Origin: Candidatus Methanosuratincola sp.
Lineage (GTDB): Archaea > Thermoproteota > Methanomethylicia > Methanomethylicales > Methanomethylicaceae
Direction of reading: 5' to 3'
Length of the DNA stretch: 64,000 nt
Assembly (NCBI GenBank): GCA_014361455.1
Contig: JACIVP010000006.1
Span: 1 to 64,000, forward strand
The position numbers were made by a program, and so were the translations under genes. Position 1 is the first letter of the stretch. Every line of letters begins with the position of its first letter. Positions 27,057 to 35,367 of this stretch are shown here, one piece after another. The notes under the pieces were generated by a model, which was not told the origin of the DNA, did no database searches, and saw only the letters and a list, made by a program, of their open reading frames with translations.

Positions 27057-28565
27057 ATGCCCCAGCTCAGGATACTAGGTGCAGGGCGCGAAGTAGGTCG
27101 TTCTTGCATACGCCTCGATGTCAACAACCACCACTTTCTCCTCGACTGTGGCATAGACCCTGCCGCCACGGGGCCCAAGGCGTTGCCAGACTTCTCAGGA
27201 ACGAGCCTGGAGAACCTCGATGCGATCTTCGTTTCGCATGCCCACTTGGATCACACTGGGGCAATACCCGAGCTGGTCAGGAGAGGGTTCAAGGGCAAGA
27301 TATTCATGACCCTCCCTACCCTCGCCCTCGTAAAGCTGCTATGGCAGGATGAGCTCTCTATAATGGAGAGGGAGTGGCCCAAGGAGGACCGCCTCTGGTC
27401 CTCCAAGGAGATGCACCAGGTCCTGAACAAGCTGGCAGTCCCAACGACCTACCACGAGCTCTTTAAGCTCGACTCGATAAGTGTTAACTTCCACAACGCC
27501 GGCCACATACTGGGGTCGACGATGACTGAGTTGATGTATAAGGACTTCAGGATGGTCTACTCCGGGGATCTTGGAACTTCTTCCAACCATCTCAGATATT
27601 GGCGTACAGAAGACCTTGCATACCCAGATGTCCTGATCTGCGAGGGAACCTACGGAGGGAAGAACCGAAAGAGCAGGGAGGAGACCAGCAAGGAGTTCAT
27701 CGAGTCCGTGAGGGCAACAATCGAGTCCGGAGGCAAGATCCTGATCCCAACATTCTCCGTCGGCAAGGCGCAGGAGATCCTGAAGATACTTAAGGACAGC
27801 TGGAACAAGATGCCGAATACTGAGATCTACCTGGAGGGCATGGCAATCGAAACCCTCAGGATTTACGAGCAGTTCCTGATCTACATGGACGACAAGGTCA
27901 GGCGGGCATACCTCTTCAACAACATCAACCCCTTCCGCTGGGGAGCCCTCCGGACCTTCAGAAGCATATCCGAGAGGAAGCGCATGTATCAGGGGGACTG
28001 TCCATGCATAATCCTTGCCCCTTCGGGGATGCTGAGGGGCGGTTGGAGCATCTGGCACATGATCAGGATAGCCACCGGTGAGAAAAACCTGATTGCCCTC
28101 TGCGGTCACATGGAGGAGGGGACGACGGGGCACCAACTGATGACCGGAGCAAGGAACTTCACCCTGAAAGACATGATTTCCAAGGAGTCGAAGGAGATCG
28201 AGGTCCGCTGCAAAGTGGCACACTTCGACATATCCGCCCACGCGATGCATAATGAGCTATGCAACTACATATCCAAGATAAAACCGGAGAGGCTCGTGCT
28301 GGTCCACGGCGACGAGGCAAGTCTTAGGGCCCTCGCAGAGTCGGTCAGGCAACACGCTGGCGAAATCATCATACCCTCGATTGGCGAGGCGATCAATCTC
28401 GAACACAAGCCCCTCCCTGCCCCTAAAGAGGTCCATGTCGAGATTCCCATCTCCCAGTCGACTTCGATCATTGTGCCAAAGAACTTTTCCATGCGAGTGA
28501 AGCACCACGGAAAGGAGAGCTTCATGCGCGCCGAGGAAATCCGGTCGCTGATCAACAACAGGTGA
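27057..28565 (+). CDS. Beta-CASP metallo-beta-lactamase nuclease, CPSF2-like
   Basis: 502 residues. The MBL motif SHAHLDHTGAIPEL starts at 60, and the beta-CASP domain carries GTYGGKNRKSREET, PTFSVGKAQEILKIL and GHMEEGTTGHQLM. There is no KH domain, so it is not aCPSF1. It resembles aCPSF2 or archaeal RNase J, which process and degrade RNA. The final 60 residues after VHGDEASLRALAESVR are an unusual tail. It stands alone, 4 bases from the end of the convergent NifB-like gene. Confidence 0.85.
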   Translation: MPQLRILGAGREVGRSCIRLDVNNHHFLLDCGIDPAATGPKALPDFSGTSLENLDAIFVSHAHLDHTGAIPELVRRGFKGKIFMTLPTLALVKLLWQDELSIMEREWPKEDRLWSSKEMHQVLNKLAVPTTYHELFKLDSISVNFHNAGHILGSTMTELMYKDFRMVYSGDLGTSSNHLRYWRTEDLAYPDVLICEGTYGGKNRKSREETSKEFIESVRATIESGGKILIPTFSVGKAQEILKILKDSWNKMPNTEIYLEGMAIETLRIYEQFLIYMDDKVRRAYLFNNINPFRWGALRTFRSISERKRMYQGDCPCIILAPSGMLRGGWSIWHMIRIATGEKNLIALCGHMEEGTTGHQLMTGARNFTLKDMISKESKEIEVRCKVAHFDISAHAMHNELCNYISKIKPERLVLVHGDEASLRALAESVRQHAGEIIIPSIGEAINLEHKPLPAPKEVHVEIPISQSTSIIVPKNFSMRVKHHGKESFMRAEEIRSLINNR

Positions 28566-28569
28566 TTAT

Positions 28570-29454
28570 TCATCCGTGGAAGTACTCTGAGGTGATTCCT
28601 GCTCTCTTCTCTTTGCCCGGGATCCCTGCCGCATCTGCCCTGCACTGCCGGCAGAGCCTGAACTGCGGAATGTACCTCTCCGCGGCGTTCCTCGCCTCCT
28701 CGAGCTCCTTGCAGGATGGCCTCCTATGATCCTTGAACCCGTGCTGCGGTATCAGGGGTATTATGTTCATGAGGCTCGCACCCCTCTTCGAGGCTTCCTC
28801 TGCTATGCGAAGGATCTGGTCTTGATTGACTTCCGGTATCAGTACAGTGTTTATCCTGACCACTATGCCCCGCTTCACAAGCTCCTCGATTCCCCTGAAC
28901 TGCTTTCTTATCAGCAGATCAGCGCCCCTCACGCCGTCTAGAAGCTCCCCTTTGTACCTCACCCAGTCGTAGATCTTCGATCCGACTGCTGGATCTACTG
29001 CATTTATTGTGATTGTGACGGTCTTGACGCCGAGATCTTTCAGCCTCTCCGCGACGTCCTCAAGGAGTAGCCCGTTCGTCGAGAGGCAGGATATCAGGTT
29101 TGGATAGCTGTCCCTTATCCTGCCGAGCACCCTGTAGGTCCCATCGTTCTCGAGCGGATCCCCAGGACCAGCTATGCCTACAACCCTAAGGTCCGGGTTG
29201 CTCTTCACCTCTACCTCAAGCCTCTTGAATGCTACCTCGTCATCCATTATACATGCAGCAATGCCTGGCTTCTGCTCACACTTGTCCAGCTTCCTCACGC
29301 AGTATCTGCACTGGATGTTGCACCTCGGCGCAACTGGCAGATGAATCCTCGCATTCATGAAGTGTGCCTTCACTCCAAAACAAGGGTGGGCTGCGGTCAG
29401 GTGGGCAAACTTGGATCCTATTCCTGACCACTTCGGGTTCTCTGCATCCGACAT
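28570..29454 (-). CDS. nifB: NifB-like radical-SAM protein (divergent)
   Basis: 294 residues. It has the NifB pattern HPCF (23-26) for a K-cluster ligand, radical-SAM Cys45, Cys49 and Cys52 in CNIQCRYC, AGPGDPLEN, and the C-terminal CRQCRADAAG with Cys268 and Cys271 ahead of IPGK. NifB builds the iron-sulfur-carbide core of nitrogenase cofactor, but many methanogens carry it without nitrogenase. The segment right after the radical-SAM motif reads LDKCEQKPGIA where NifB usually has a DCxNESRPG sequence, so this is a divergent clade. No nif structural genes are nearby. TATA and a palindrome lie in the short upstream spacer. Confidence 0.8.
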   Translation of the reverse strand: MSDAENPKWSGIGSKFAHLTAAHPCFGVKAHFMNARIHLPVAPRCNIQCRYCVRKLDKCEQKPGIAACIMDDEVAFKRLEVEVKSNPDLRVVGIAGPGDPLENDGTYRVLGRIRDSYPNLISCLSTNGLLLEDVAERLKDLGVKTVTITINAVDPAVGSKIYDWVRYKGELLDGVRGADLLIRKQFRGIEELVKRGIVVRINTVLIPEVNQDQILRIAEEASKRGASLMNIIPLIPQHGFKDHRRPSCKELEEARNAAERYIPQFRLCRQCRADAAGIPGKEKRAGITSEYFHG

Positions 29455-29479
29455 GCTGCTACACCATTAATACTATGTT

Positions 29480-29499
29480 ATAACAGCGTTATATATTAT
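29480..29499 (-). promoter_or_regulatory. TATA box and palindrome upstream of the NifB-like gene
   Basis: The minus strand reads ATATATAA, then the perfect palindrome ATAACgctGTTAT (29480-29492), about 26 bases before the ATG. The palindrome overlaps the expected transcription start, the usual place for an archaeal repressor site. The unknown gene upstream ends just beyond the TATA box, so this is likely a separate promoter. Confidence 0.5.
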
Positions 29500-29939
29500 G
29501 TGGTCCATTTTGTGTAAGCGTCCGCGAGCCTCTTGAGCGCCCCTGCAAAGTCCCTGCTTATGACATACTTCGATTCAGAGATCCTGTATTCAAGTATGCC
29601 CAACGGCACAAGATAGTCCTTGATCACAGTGTAGGCTGCGCTCCGCCTCCGCTTCTTCAGTCTCTCATTGATATAGTCCGAGAGCTCCTGGGTAGTCACC
29701 CACTTGGGATACCCCCTACTCTCGCGATCGCTCTTGATCTTGATCCATTCGAGTATGAGCGTTGCTATCTCCTTATAGGACTCGGCGTTAGTAAAGATGA
29801 TCTCGGTAATCTCCTTCAAGCCCATGTTGCTCGAGACATTTGAGGCAGTGAAATACATCTTGCCTGATCTCTTGGCCCTTGGGACAATTCTCCTAGGCAA
29901 TGTAGCTACCTCGCGGCTTGTGATCTGAAATACGGTCAT
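29496..29939 (-). CDS. Unknown protein, possible winged-helix
   Basis: 147 residues, not recognised. The second half (about 78-125) has YPKWVTTQELSDYINERL, a basic KKRRRS stretch and AAYTVIKDYLVPLGILEYRI, which looks like a winged helix with its wing. The N-terminus is basic and beta-like. It is on the same strand and directly upstream of the NifB-like gene (41-base gap). A regulator role for the neighbouring gene is possible but not shown. Confidence 0.55.
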   Translation of the reverse strand: MTVFQITSREVATLPRRIVPRAKRSGKMYFTASNVSSNMGLKEITEIIFTNAESYKEIATLILEWIKIKSDRESRGYPKWVTTQELSDYINERLKKRRRSAAYTVIKDYLVPLGILEYRISESKYVISRDFAGALKRLADAYTKWTT

Positions 29940-30018
29940 GTAGATCTAATAACTCTTGCCTTTTATTGCACAGATCCAGAAAGATATTTCTGTTTGCGTG
30001 CACTGATTTTAAGTGAGG

Positions 30019-30483
30019 ATGCGTATTTTGCCAAAGCCACAATACAATGACCGGAAGGAAGCACTATCAGGGATGGCGTTGGAAAAGATCCTGTACGATG
30101 CATCGGAGCGGCTCTCTTCGCAGATATTGTCTGGGATCAGCCCCGAACGGGAAATGAGCTTCAAAATCGATGTCTGGGAGCTCGAGAATCTTCTCCTTCC
30201 TGCTCTTAACGCAACAGTGAACGAGATCCGAATATTCGACGAGATGAAGGCAGAGGATTTTTCCTTCGAACTGAAGCGGAGGCGCAACACCCTGGCGCAC
30301 GACCTAGTTAATCTGCTGATCGAATGCATGAGAGATGCCTACAGGGATGATGTGGTCGTGGATCACATCGCAACAAAAGTGGTCTCGATAAGGTTCCTCA
30401 AGAGGGTCGGGAACATCTTCGCAGTGAAGAGAGAGTTCACTAACATGGTGCATGATGTGCTCTGGCACCTCCTCTGGAAATGA
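30019..30483 (+). CDS. Unknown alpha-helical protein
   Basis: 154 residues from ATG 30019 (GTG 30013 also in frame). It is rich in charged helices: SGMALEKILYDASERLSSQI, DVWELENLLLPALNATVNEI and RRRNTLAHDLVNLLIECMRD. I see no known motif. It is divergent from the gene at 29496-29939 and ends before a gene-free stretch. The hydrophilic, soluble character is all I can state. Confidence 0.5.
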   Translation: MRILPKPQYNDRKEALSGMALEKILYDASERLSSQILSGISPEREMSFKIDVWELENLLLPALNATVNEIRIFDEMKAEDFSFELKRRRNTLAHDLVNLLIECMRDAYRDDVVVDHIATKVVSIRFLKRVGNIFAVKREFTNMVHDVLWHLLWK

Positions 30484-30848
30484 GACTAACTAAACTAAAA
30501 ATAACCATTTCTAACCTGCGGAACATATTTCAATCACTGCCAAATACTCGAGGTTGCCATTGGGTCCGAGTTTGAGATGGGTTCATCCTGGGTTTCGGAA
30601 CGATCGACGCGATAGTGACGCAACGATTCATATATATGATCAAAGCTCGAGACCATCATACCTCGGATCTGCCGCGCCAGCAATAAGCTGCCAGTCATTG
30701 CGGATCTGTTATGTCCTTCCCAGACCAGAGACACGCTACCGTACATTCAAAGTCAGGCATTTCCGTATGCCAGAACACCGTATCTGCTGCTGAGACTGAA
30801 GCAGCCTCCGCGATGGTAAGGTACTCACATTTAGAAAGAGTGAACGCT
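30484..30848. other. Gene-free stretch, possible degraded gene
   Basis: 365 bases without a gene I can support. Short open frames exist on both strands. One minus-strand stretch of about 48 codons (about 30700-30843) reads plausibly, with SLTIAEAA- and EMPDFECT-like content, but has no start and ends in a stop, so it is not called. An AT-rich CATATATATGATC at about 30630-30642 may be a promoter remnant. Confidence 0.35.
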
Positions 30849-31295
30849 TCAGAACCTGATCTTTAGGTCCTCCTTCACAACATTGAGGGCGATGCTCGTA
30901 ACGGTCCTCTTTATTGACTGTATCTTGAGGGTGTCCTTGATGAATGTGTTCAGATCCTTTCTGTTCTTGAACTTGCCAATAGCTATTATGTCGAACTCCC
31001 CTGTCGTGTCATAGACAGCGATTATTGACTTGGATGATGCGAGCCTCTCTTCGACCTCGACAATTCTCTCCCCCTCGACTTGCATCAATACTATCGCTGT
31101 GAGATCATAGCCAAGCTTCTCAGCATCGACTATTGCTGAGAAGTTCTTGATGAGCCCATCTTCCTTCAGTCTCTTTATCCTGTTGTGAACTGTGCCGACG
31201 GACAAGTTCAGCTTCTCGGCGATGTCCCTGTAGCTCTTCATCGCGTCTTCCTGAAGCTCCCTGAGTATGGTCAGATCAGTTTCGTCATAAGACAT
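30849..31295 (-). CDS. Lrp/AsnC-family transcription regulator
   Basis: 148 residues. The winged helix (about 4-52) contains SYRDIAEKLNLSVGTVHNRI and the ligand domain (about 62-148) contains the TTGEFDIIAIGKF strand. It lies 12 bases downstream of a second Lrp-type gene on the same strand, and the pair is probably co-transcribed. Tandem Lrp proteins can form heteromers; the effector is not known. Confidence 0.9.
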   Translation of the reverse strand: MSYDETDLTILRELQEDAMKSYRDIAEKLNLSVGTVHNRIKRLKEDGLIKNFSAIVDAEKLGYDLTAIVLMQVEGERIVEVEERLASSKSIIAVYDTTGEFDIIAIGKFKNRKDLNTFIKDTLKIQSIKRTVTSIALNVVKEDLKIRF

Positions 31296-31307
31296 TGTAT
31301 CACCTCC

Positions 31308-31745
31308 CTAAGGTTCTAGAGGTGCGTCTTTCAGCTTCCTGAGCACCACGTGCGTTCTGGTAGTCTTGGTGAAGTCCATCCCGCGCACCCTCTCTATCAC
31401 CCTCTCTAACTCCTTCACGTCCCTGCATGTGACTTTGATCAGCAGATCAAAGTCGCCGGTCACCGTGTAGAGCTCGGATATCGCCGGGTCGTTCAGCAGC
31501 TCTGAACCGGCGACAGGCCCCATCTCACCGCCCACATCCACCCCTACAAACGCGGTTATGCCTTTCCCAATCTTCTCAGCGTCGATCTTGATGGTGAACC
31601 TAGTGATTATTCCCTCGTCCAGGAGCTTTCTGACTCTCCTCCTCACCGCAGTCTCGGAGATCCCTACGTTGCCAGAGAGATCGGTGTAAGAAATCCTGGA
31701 GTCCTCCTGGAGCAGCTTGAGTATTTTCATGTCGATCTCATCCAT
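31308..31745 (-). CDS. Lrp/AsnC-family transcription regulator (first of a tandem pair)
   Basis: 145 residues. The recognition region is GNVGISETAVRRRVRKLLDE, and the RAM domain carries TVTGDFDLLIKVTCRDVKEL. The build is very close to the Lrp gene at 1517-1939 (both have SEAAVRKRVE- or SETAVRRRVR-like helices), more so than to its immediate neighbour. It is the promoter-proximal gene of the pair. Its upstream flank is the IS605-type relic. Confidence 0.9.
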   Translation of the reverse strand: MDEIDMKILKLLQEDSRISYTDLSGNVGISETAVRRRVRKLLDEGIITRFTIKIDAEKIGKGITAFVGVDVGGEMGPVAGSELLNDPAISELYTVTGDFDLLIKVTCRDVKELERVIERVRGMDFTKTTRTHVVLRKLKDAPLEP

Positions 31746-31782
31746 AATTGAACACTCCGCTAGAACAAGGGGATTATTGGAA

Positions 31783-32143
31783 TTTAACTTATTCGGCAGG
31801 AACCCCCATCCTTCATGGTGGGGAAAAAGCCGAAGCCTTATTCGCTTTAGGCGTAGTCATTTCTGTGAGGCTAAATGGAGCATGGGCTTGACAAGCATTC
31901 GCAAGCCTGCTTACGCTTCACTGTCATTTGGCCACTTCTGGTTGCCAGATGCTGGCGAGTTAGCGAGCCGGCGAGCCTGTCAGAGCAATTGAAGGGTATC
32001 GTACGGGATCTGGCAAGGCAACTTGATATCGAAATATCGCCCAAGACTACCTGGATAGAACCTCTGCGAGAACTCACCCAAGTTCCCGCAACCTAATCAT
32101 TAAAACAGGAAGCGCCCCCCTTCAGGGCAGGTTACATATTAAA
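31783..32143 (+). mobile_element. Internally deleted IS605-type relic with both ends
   Basis: The left end reads TTTAAC, TTATTCGGCAGGAA, a CCCCATCCTTCATGGTGGGG hairpin and AAAAAGCCGAAG, like the end at 4580. The right part encodes pieces of a TnpB tail: WIEPLRELTQVPAT (about 32050-32093), a stop, then SLKQEAPPFRAG (about 32096-32131), the common C-terminus of archaeal TnpB proteins. The middle is deleted and no transposase frame remains, so it would move only in trans. About 360 bases in total. Confidence 0.72.
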
Positions 32144-32180
32144 AGTGCAGTGTTACTATAGATATTGGCAGATGGTTGCA

Positions 32181-33899
32181 ATGCGTAAGGCAATAATCCT
32201 AAAGGTATTGCTTCTCGTCCTCGTGGGTGTCCTGTTATCATCATTCTTTGCATCTGATACATGGCGCCCATCCCACTCGAGTCTAGTCGAGTCCTTCAAC
32301 ACCACGTTCTGGGATGCTGGTATAGATTACCCACCACTCGAGATGAATGTGAGCTACAGCCTGAACTCGACAGTCGGGGAAGTCATGGTCGAAGAATACG
32401 ATGCTTTTTTCAACAGCCACGAATTCAACGGATCAATGATAAAGATACACGCCGTGATACTAAAGCCTCCTGGGGAGGGTCTCCCGGCAGTGCTCTTCCT
32501 CCATGGAACTGGAGGGTCGCATGTGCAGCTCCTCCCCTACGGAAGGGAGCTTGCCTCTCGTGGTTATGTGGTCATGTTGATGGACTCTCCCGGCTGCGGG
32601 AACTCGTCCGGTCCGACTTCGTCCCCTGAGAATACTGTGGACTTCAGCGCCGGTCCGTACAGCGCATACTACTACCACAATGTAATCGCTGCAAGGCGGG
32701 CGATCACCGCCCTCTCCGAGCTTCCCTACGTCGACCCTGATGCAGTAGCAGTGTCCGGGGTTTCCATGGGCGGCGTGGCGACTTACCTTGTGGCTGCGAC
32801 CGATGAGCGCGTGAAGGCCGCGATACCCGTTGTCGCAAGCGGCTATTTTGATGAAATAGTAATGGAGGGGAGCCTCGCAAATTTCATAGTTCCGACAGAA
32901 GTGACGCTGAACGACCAGGCCGGGATGGACCTGATAAGGTACTTCGACTGCAGGGCATATGCCGAGCAGCTGAGCATTCCAACCCTGCTTCTTATTGGCA
33001 CCCATGATGAGTTCTTCTTCATTGAAGCCGTGAACAAGACTTATTCGATTATCCCTTGTGAGAAGGCGATCAACCTCGCGCCGAATACAGGGCACGCAAT
33101 GCCTGATGACCGGTGGCTGGTATCCTCCATAATTTGGCTTGACCACTACTTGAAAGGATCAAACGAAACGCTCCCATCCATGCCTGTCCCGAATGCAGAA
33201 CCAACCAACTTCTACACCTCGATAAGGGTCACTGTGCCTGATCCTGAGAATGTCTCAGTCTTCTACAGGGATGGGTTGCCTGGTTCGTTGTGGGTAGAAC
33301 AGGACCTGTCTAGTGGAGACCTGATACCGATGCCATTGTTCCCAACTACCGTCAGCTATTTCATCGGGGTAAAGTCGAATGGCACAGTCGTGTCGACGAG
33401 CCCGGTGTATACCGTTTCGGTTGTGCCCTCCATCTTCGTTCTTTCAGTGGCATTCCTGATCGCGGTCATGCTGGTCCTATTCATGAATTGGCGCGATGAA
33501 TTTCTTAACACCGAGTCGGATGCCATGGGACTGGCGCTTTTCATCGCCGGGATCGTGATATGGGCCGTGGCCGCATTTGCGACCTCGCTCCCTTGGGTTG
33601 ACTTCACCGGGAGGACATCTGTGAACCTTCTTCAGCTATGGGATAAGTATGCCCTGCACTTCGCACCCTTTGCCATCCTCATGCTGGGGCTCTTCGGGTC
33701 CATGCTTGCCTTTGCTGTCCGCATTTGGCTTGGCGGACTGGCGCTGCTCTTCACCTTCGGCTGGGTATACTACTACCTGATCCCACTCACTTCCCTCAGT
33801 GCTAGCGCAATCTCGCTTGGCTTCGGCGCATACGTCGTGGGCGTCTGCATAGCCATTTCATTCCTGATACCGGCTGTCCTAAAGATCATCCGAGGGTGA
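32181..33899 (+). CDS. Membrane-anchored alpha/beta hydrolase
   Basis: 572 residues from ATG 32181 (ATG at 32172 also possible). An N-terminal hydrophobic helix (about 3-25) anchors or exports the protein. The alpha/beta-hydrolase core has the oxyanion segment FLHGTGGSH, nucleophile Ser195 in GVSMGG, Asp276 in GTHDEFF and His305 in NTGHAMP. A beta-sandwich-like region follows (about 340-420), then about five membrane helices (420-570). The hydrolase domain likely faces outside and cleaves an ester or peptide bond. Dienelactone-hydrolase or acetyl-xylan-esterase relatives are possible; the substrate is unknown. Confidence 0.85.
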   Translation: MRKAIILKVLLLVLVGVLLSSFFASDTWRPSHSSLVESFNTTFWDAGIDYPPLEMNVSYSLNSTVGEVMVEEYDAFFNSHEFNGSMIKIHAVILKPPGEGLPAVLFLHGTGGSHVQLLPYGRELASRGYVVMLMDSPGCGNSSGPTSSPENTVDFSAGPYSAYYYHNVIAARRAITALSELPYVDPDAVAVSGVSMGGVATYLVAATDERVKAAIPVVASGYFDEIVMEGSLANFIVPTEVTLNDQAGMDLIRYFDCRAYAEQLSIPTLLLIGTHDEFFFIEAVNKTYSIIPCEKAINLAPNTGHAMPDDRWLVSSIIWLDHYLKGSNETLPSMPVPNAEPTNFYTSIRVTVPDPENVSVFYRDGLPGSLWVEQDLSSGDLIPMPLFPTTVSYFIGVKSNGTVVSTSPVYTVSVVPSIFVLSVAFLIAVMLVLFMNWRDEFLNTESDAMGLALFIAGIVIWAVAAFATSLPWVDFTGRTSVNLLQLWDKYALHFAPFAILMLGLFGSMLAFAVRIWLGGLALLFTFGWVYYYLIPLTSLSASAISLGFGAYVVGVCIAISFLIPAVLKIIRG

Positions 33900-33960
33900 C
33901 GATCTCTGATCCGACGATCCTTCCAAAAATTATTTGCTGCTGTCAGTATAGGTGAATGAT

Positions 33961-34314
33961 ATGCGTCCTTCATGTGAAATCGTTTCACGCTACGTGTTGC
34001 CAGTCTTCAGGTCGATGGTCGCTAGGATGATGATGATGAAGTACGATCTATCGCAGTCCGAGGTCGCGTCGAAGCTGGGCGTGACCCAGGCTGCCGTCAG
34101 CCATTACATGAAGTCGAAACGCGGCGCCAAAATGGCGTCAGAGCTGGAAAAGATGCCTGAGGTTAAGGCAGCAGTTATCAGGATCTCGGAGAGGCTCATG
34201 CAGAATGGCAATGGGGAGGAGATTGTCTTCGAGGAGTTCTGTGGTCTATGCAAGACAATCAGGAGGAATGCTGCTTTCTGGGAAAAGATTGATGAAATCC
34301 TAGCCAACAGGTGA
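33961..34314 (+). CDS. Archaeal HTH regulator (COG2522-like)
   Basis: 117 residues from ATG 33961, preceded by an AGGTGA ribosome-binding site. The HTH is LSQSEVASKLGVTQAAVSHYM (about 30-50), followed by KSKRGAKMASELEKMPEV. A C-terminal FEEFCGLCKTIRRN segment has two cysteines that might bind metal. The group is a small archaeal set of predicted transcription factors. It overlaps the 3' end of the convergent MBL-fold gene by 15 bases. Confidence 0.82.
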   Translation: MRPSCEIVSRYVLPVFRSMVARMMMMKYDLSQSEVASKLGVTQAAVSHYMKSKRGAKMASELEKMPEVKAAVIRISERLMQNGNGEEIVFEEFCGLCKTIRRNAAFWEKIDEILANR

Positions 34315-35220
34315 AGAGATGCTCTCCACGAAGGAGTACCACATCCCTCCCCTCTTTTCCACATGCCCCTCGGTCTCGAGGTACTTGAGGTATGCAATTG
34401 CCTGGTTTATAGGGAGTATCAACCTGTAAGGGGCGTGGTCTAGCATCATCTCTCCGTATAGCGAGGTCACCACATCTTTTAGCCTCGCCCCGCCTCTCGA
34501 GACACTTAGGACTTTATCTAGCCTCGAAACGAAGTGTGCCTCCAAGGTCTCGACCTCCGCCCTAGAGAGCGGGGACCTATCGTGCCCGGGGTATACCCTC
34601 TTGAAGACTTTGAGCTTCTCCAGAGAATTGAATTCCTTCTTCAGGTCCCTCACGACGGTGCTGCCCTCGATCATCGCATCTCCAGCGAAGACCGCGTCAC
34701 CAGTGACCACTCCGACGCTCCCGTCCGTGTGCCCAGGCAGGTGCATTGTCCTCACAGACCCGCCAGCAAGGCTGATTTCAGTGAATTCCTCATGGGGAGC
34801 ATACCTTGAGAGAATCGACGCGGCTGTAATCAGCTTGATCCTGGCTTCCTCTAGGATGCCCGGATCGAACCCCCCCTCAACGGCGTATCCGCAGATCTCT
34901 TCAAACCACTTGGAGTAGTAGGTGCTGTAATCAGTGAGCATCTCCGAGTCGTCCTTGTGAACCATCAGGCTCGCACCTGTCTCCCGCTGCAGGTAGACGC
35001 CGAGGCTGAAGTGGTCTAGGTGTCCGTGCGTTAGCACTATCACGTCCAAGTCCCATGCCCCTGTCTTCTCGAGCGCCTTCCGGATGAACTTCCTGTTCTC
35101 CTCGCTGTCGAACCCTGAATCAACGAGGACCTTGATCTCCCCCTCCAAGAGGTATGCATTCGTTCCCCTCCCCCTCCCATACTCGCTCGGAAAGGGTACT
35201 TTTATTTGGGTGATTCTCAT
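34300..35220 (-). CDS. Metallo-beta-lactamase fold hydrolase
   Basis: 306 residues from ATG 35220. The binuclear zinc motif THGHLDH is at about 64-70, later ligands sit in HLPGHTDGSVGV and FAGDAMIEG, and a terminal His in YPGHDRSP. The C-terminal about 70 residues resemble a winged-helix (AIAYLKYLETEGHVEKRGG), common in glyoxalase II-like or LACTB2-like proteins. LACTB2-type enzymes cut RNA, while glyoxalase II cleaves thioesters; I cannot choose. It is transcribed toward the HTH gene. Confidence 0.85.
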   Translation of the reverse strand: MRITQIKVPFPSEYGRGRGTNAYLLEGEIKVLVDSGFDSEENRKFIRKALEKTGAWDLDVIVLTHGHLDHFSLGVYLQRETGASLMVHKDDSEMLTDYSTYYSKWFEEICGYAVEGGFDPGILEEARIKLITAASILSRYAPHEEFTEISLAGGSVRTMHLPGHTDGSVGVVTGDAVFAGDAMIEGSTVVRDLKKEFNSLEKLKVFKRVYPGHDRSPLSRAEVETLEAHFVSRLDKVLSVSRGGARLKDVVTSLYGEMMLDHAPYRLILPINQAIAYLKYLETEGHVEKRGGMWYSFVESISSPVG

Positions 35221-35367
35221 TTGTGCCACAATGAAACTCAACCCGCAAGGGTATTTCTTTTTTGCCTTCCTGCCCTGCGCTTAAACCTGTCCCCCGCTGC
35301 CCTGCAAAAAGCCTAAATATAACGGAAGAAAATATAACGCAAATAAATATATTTGGGAGGTCTGGAT

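Noticed and set aside
28570-29454. Nitrogen fixation inferred from the NifB-like gene
   Set aside because: No nitrogenase structural genes in the window, NifB often occurs without them, and the post-radical-SAM segment deviates.
30534-30746. Minus-strand frame of 70 codons
   Set aside because: No recognisable protein text, no ribosome-binding site and no conserved motif; left as gene-free.
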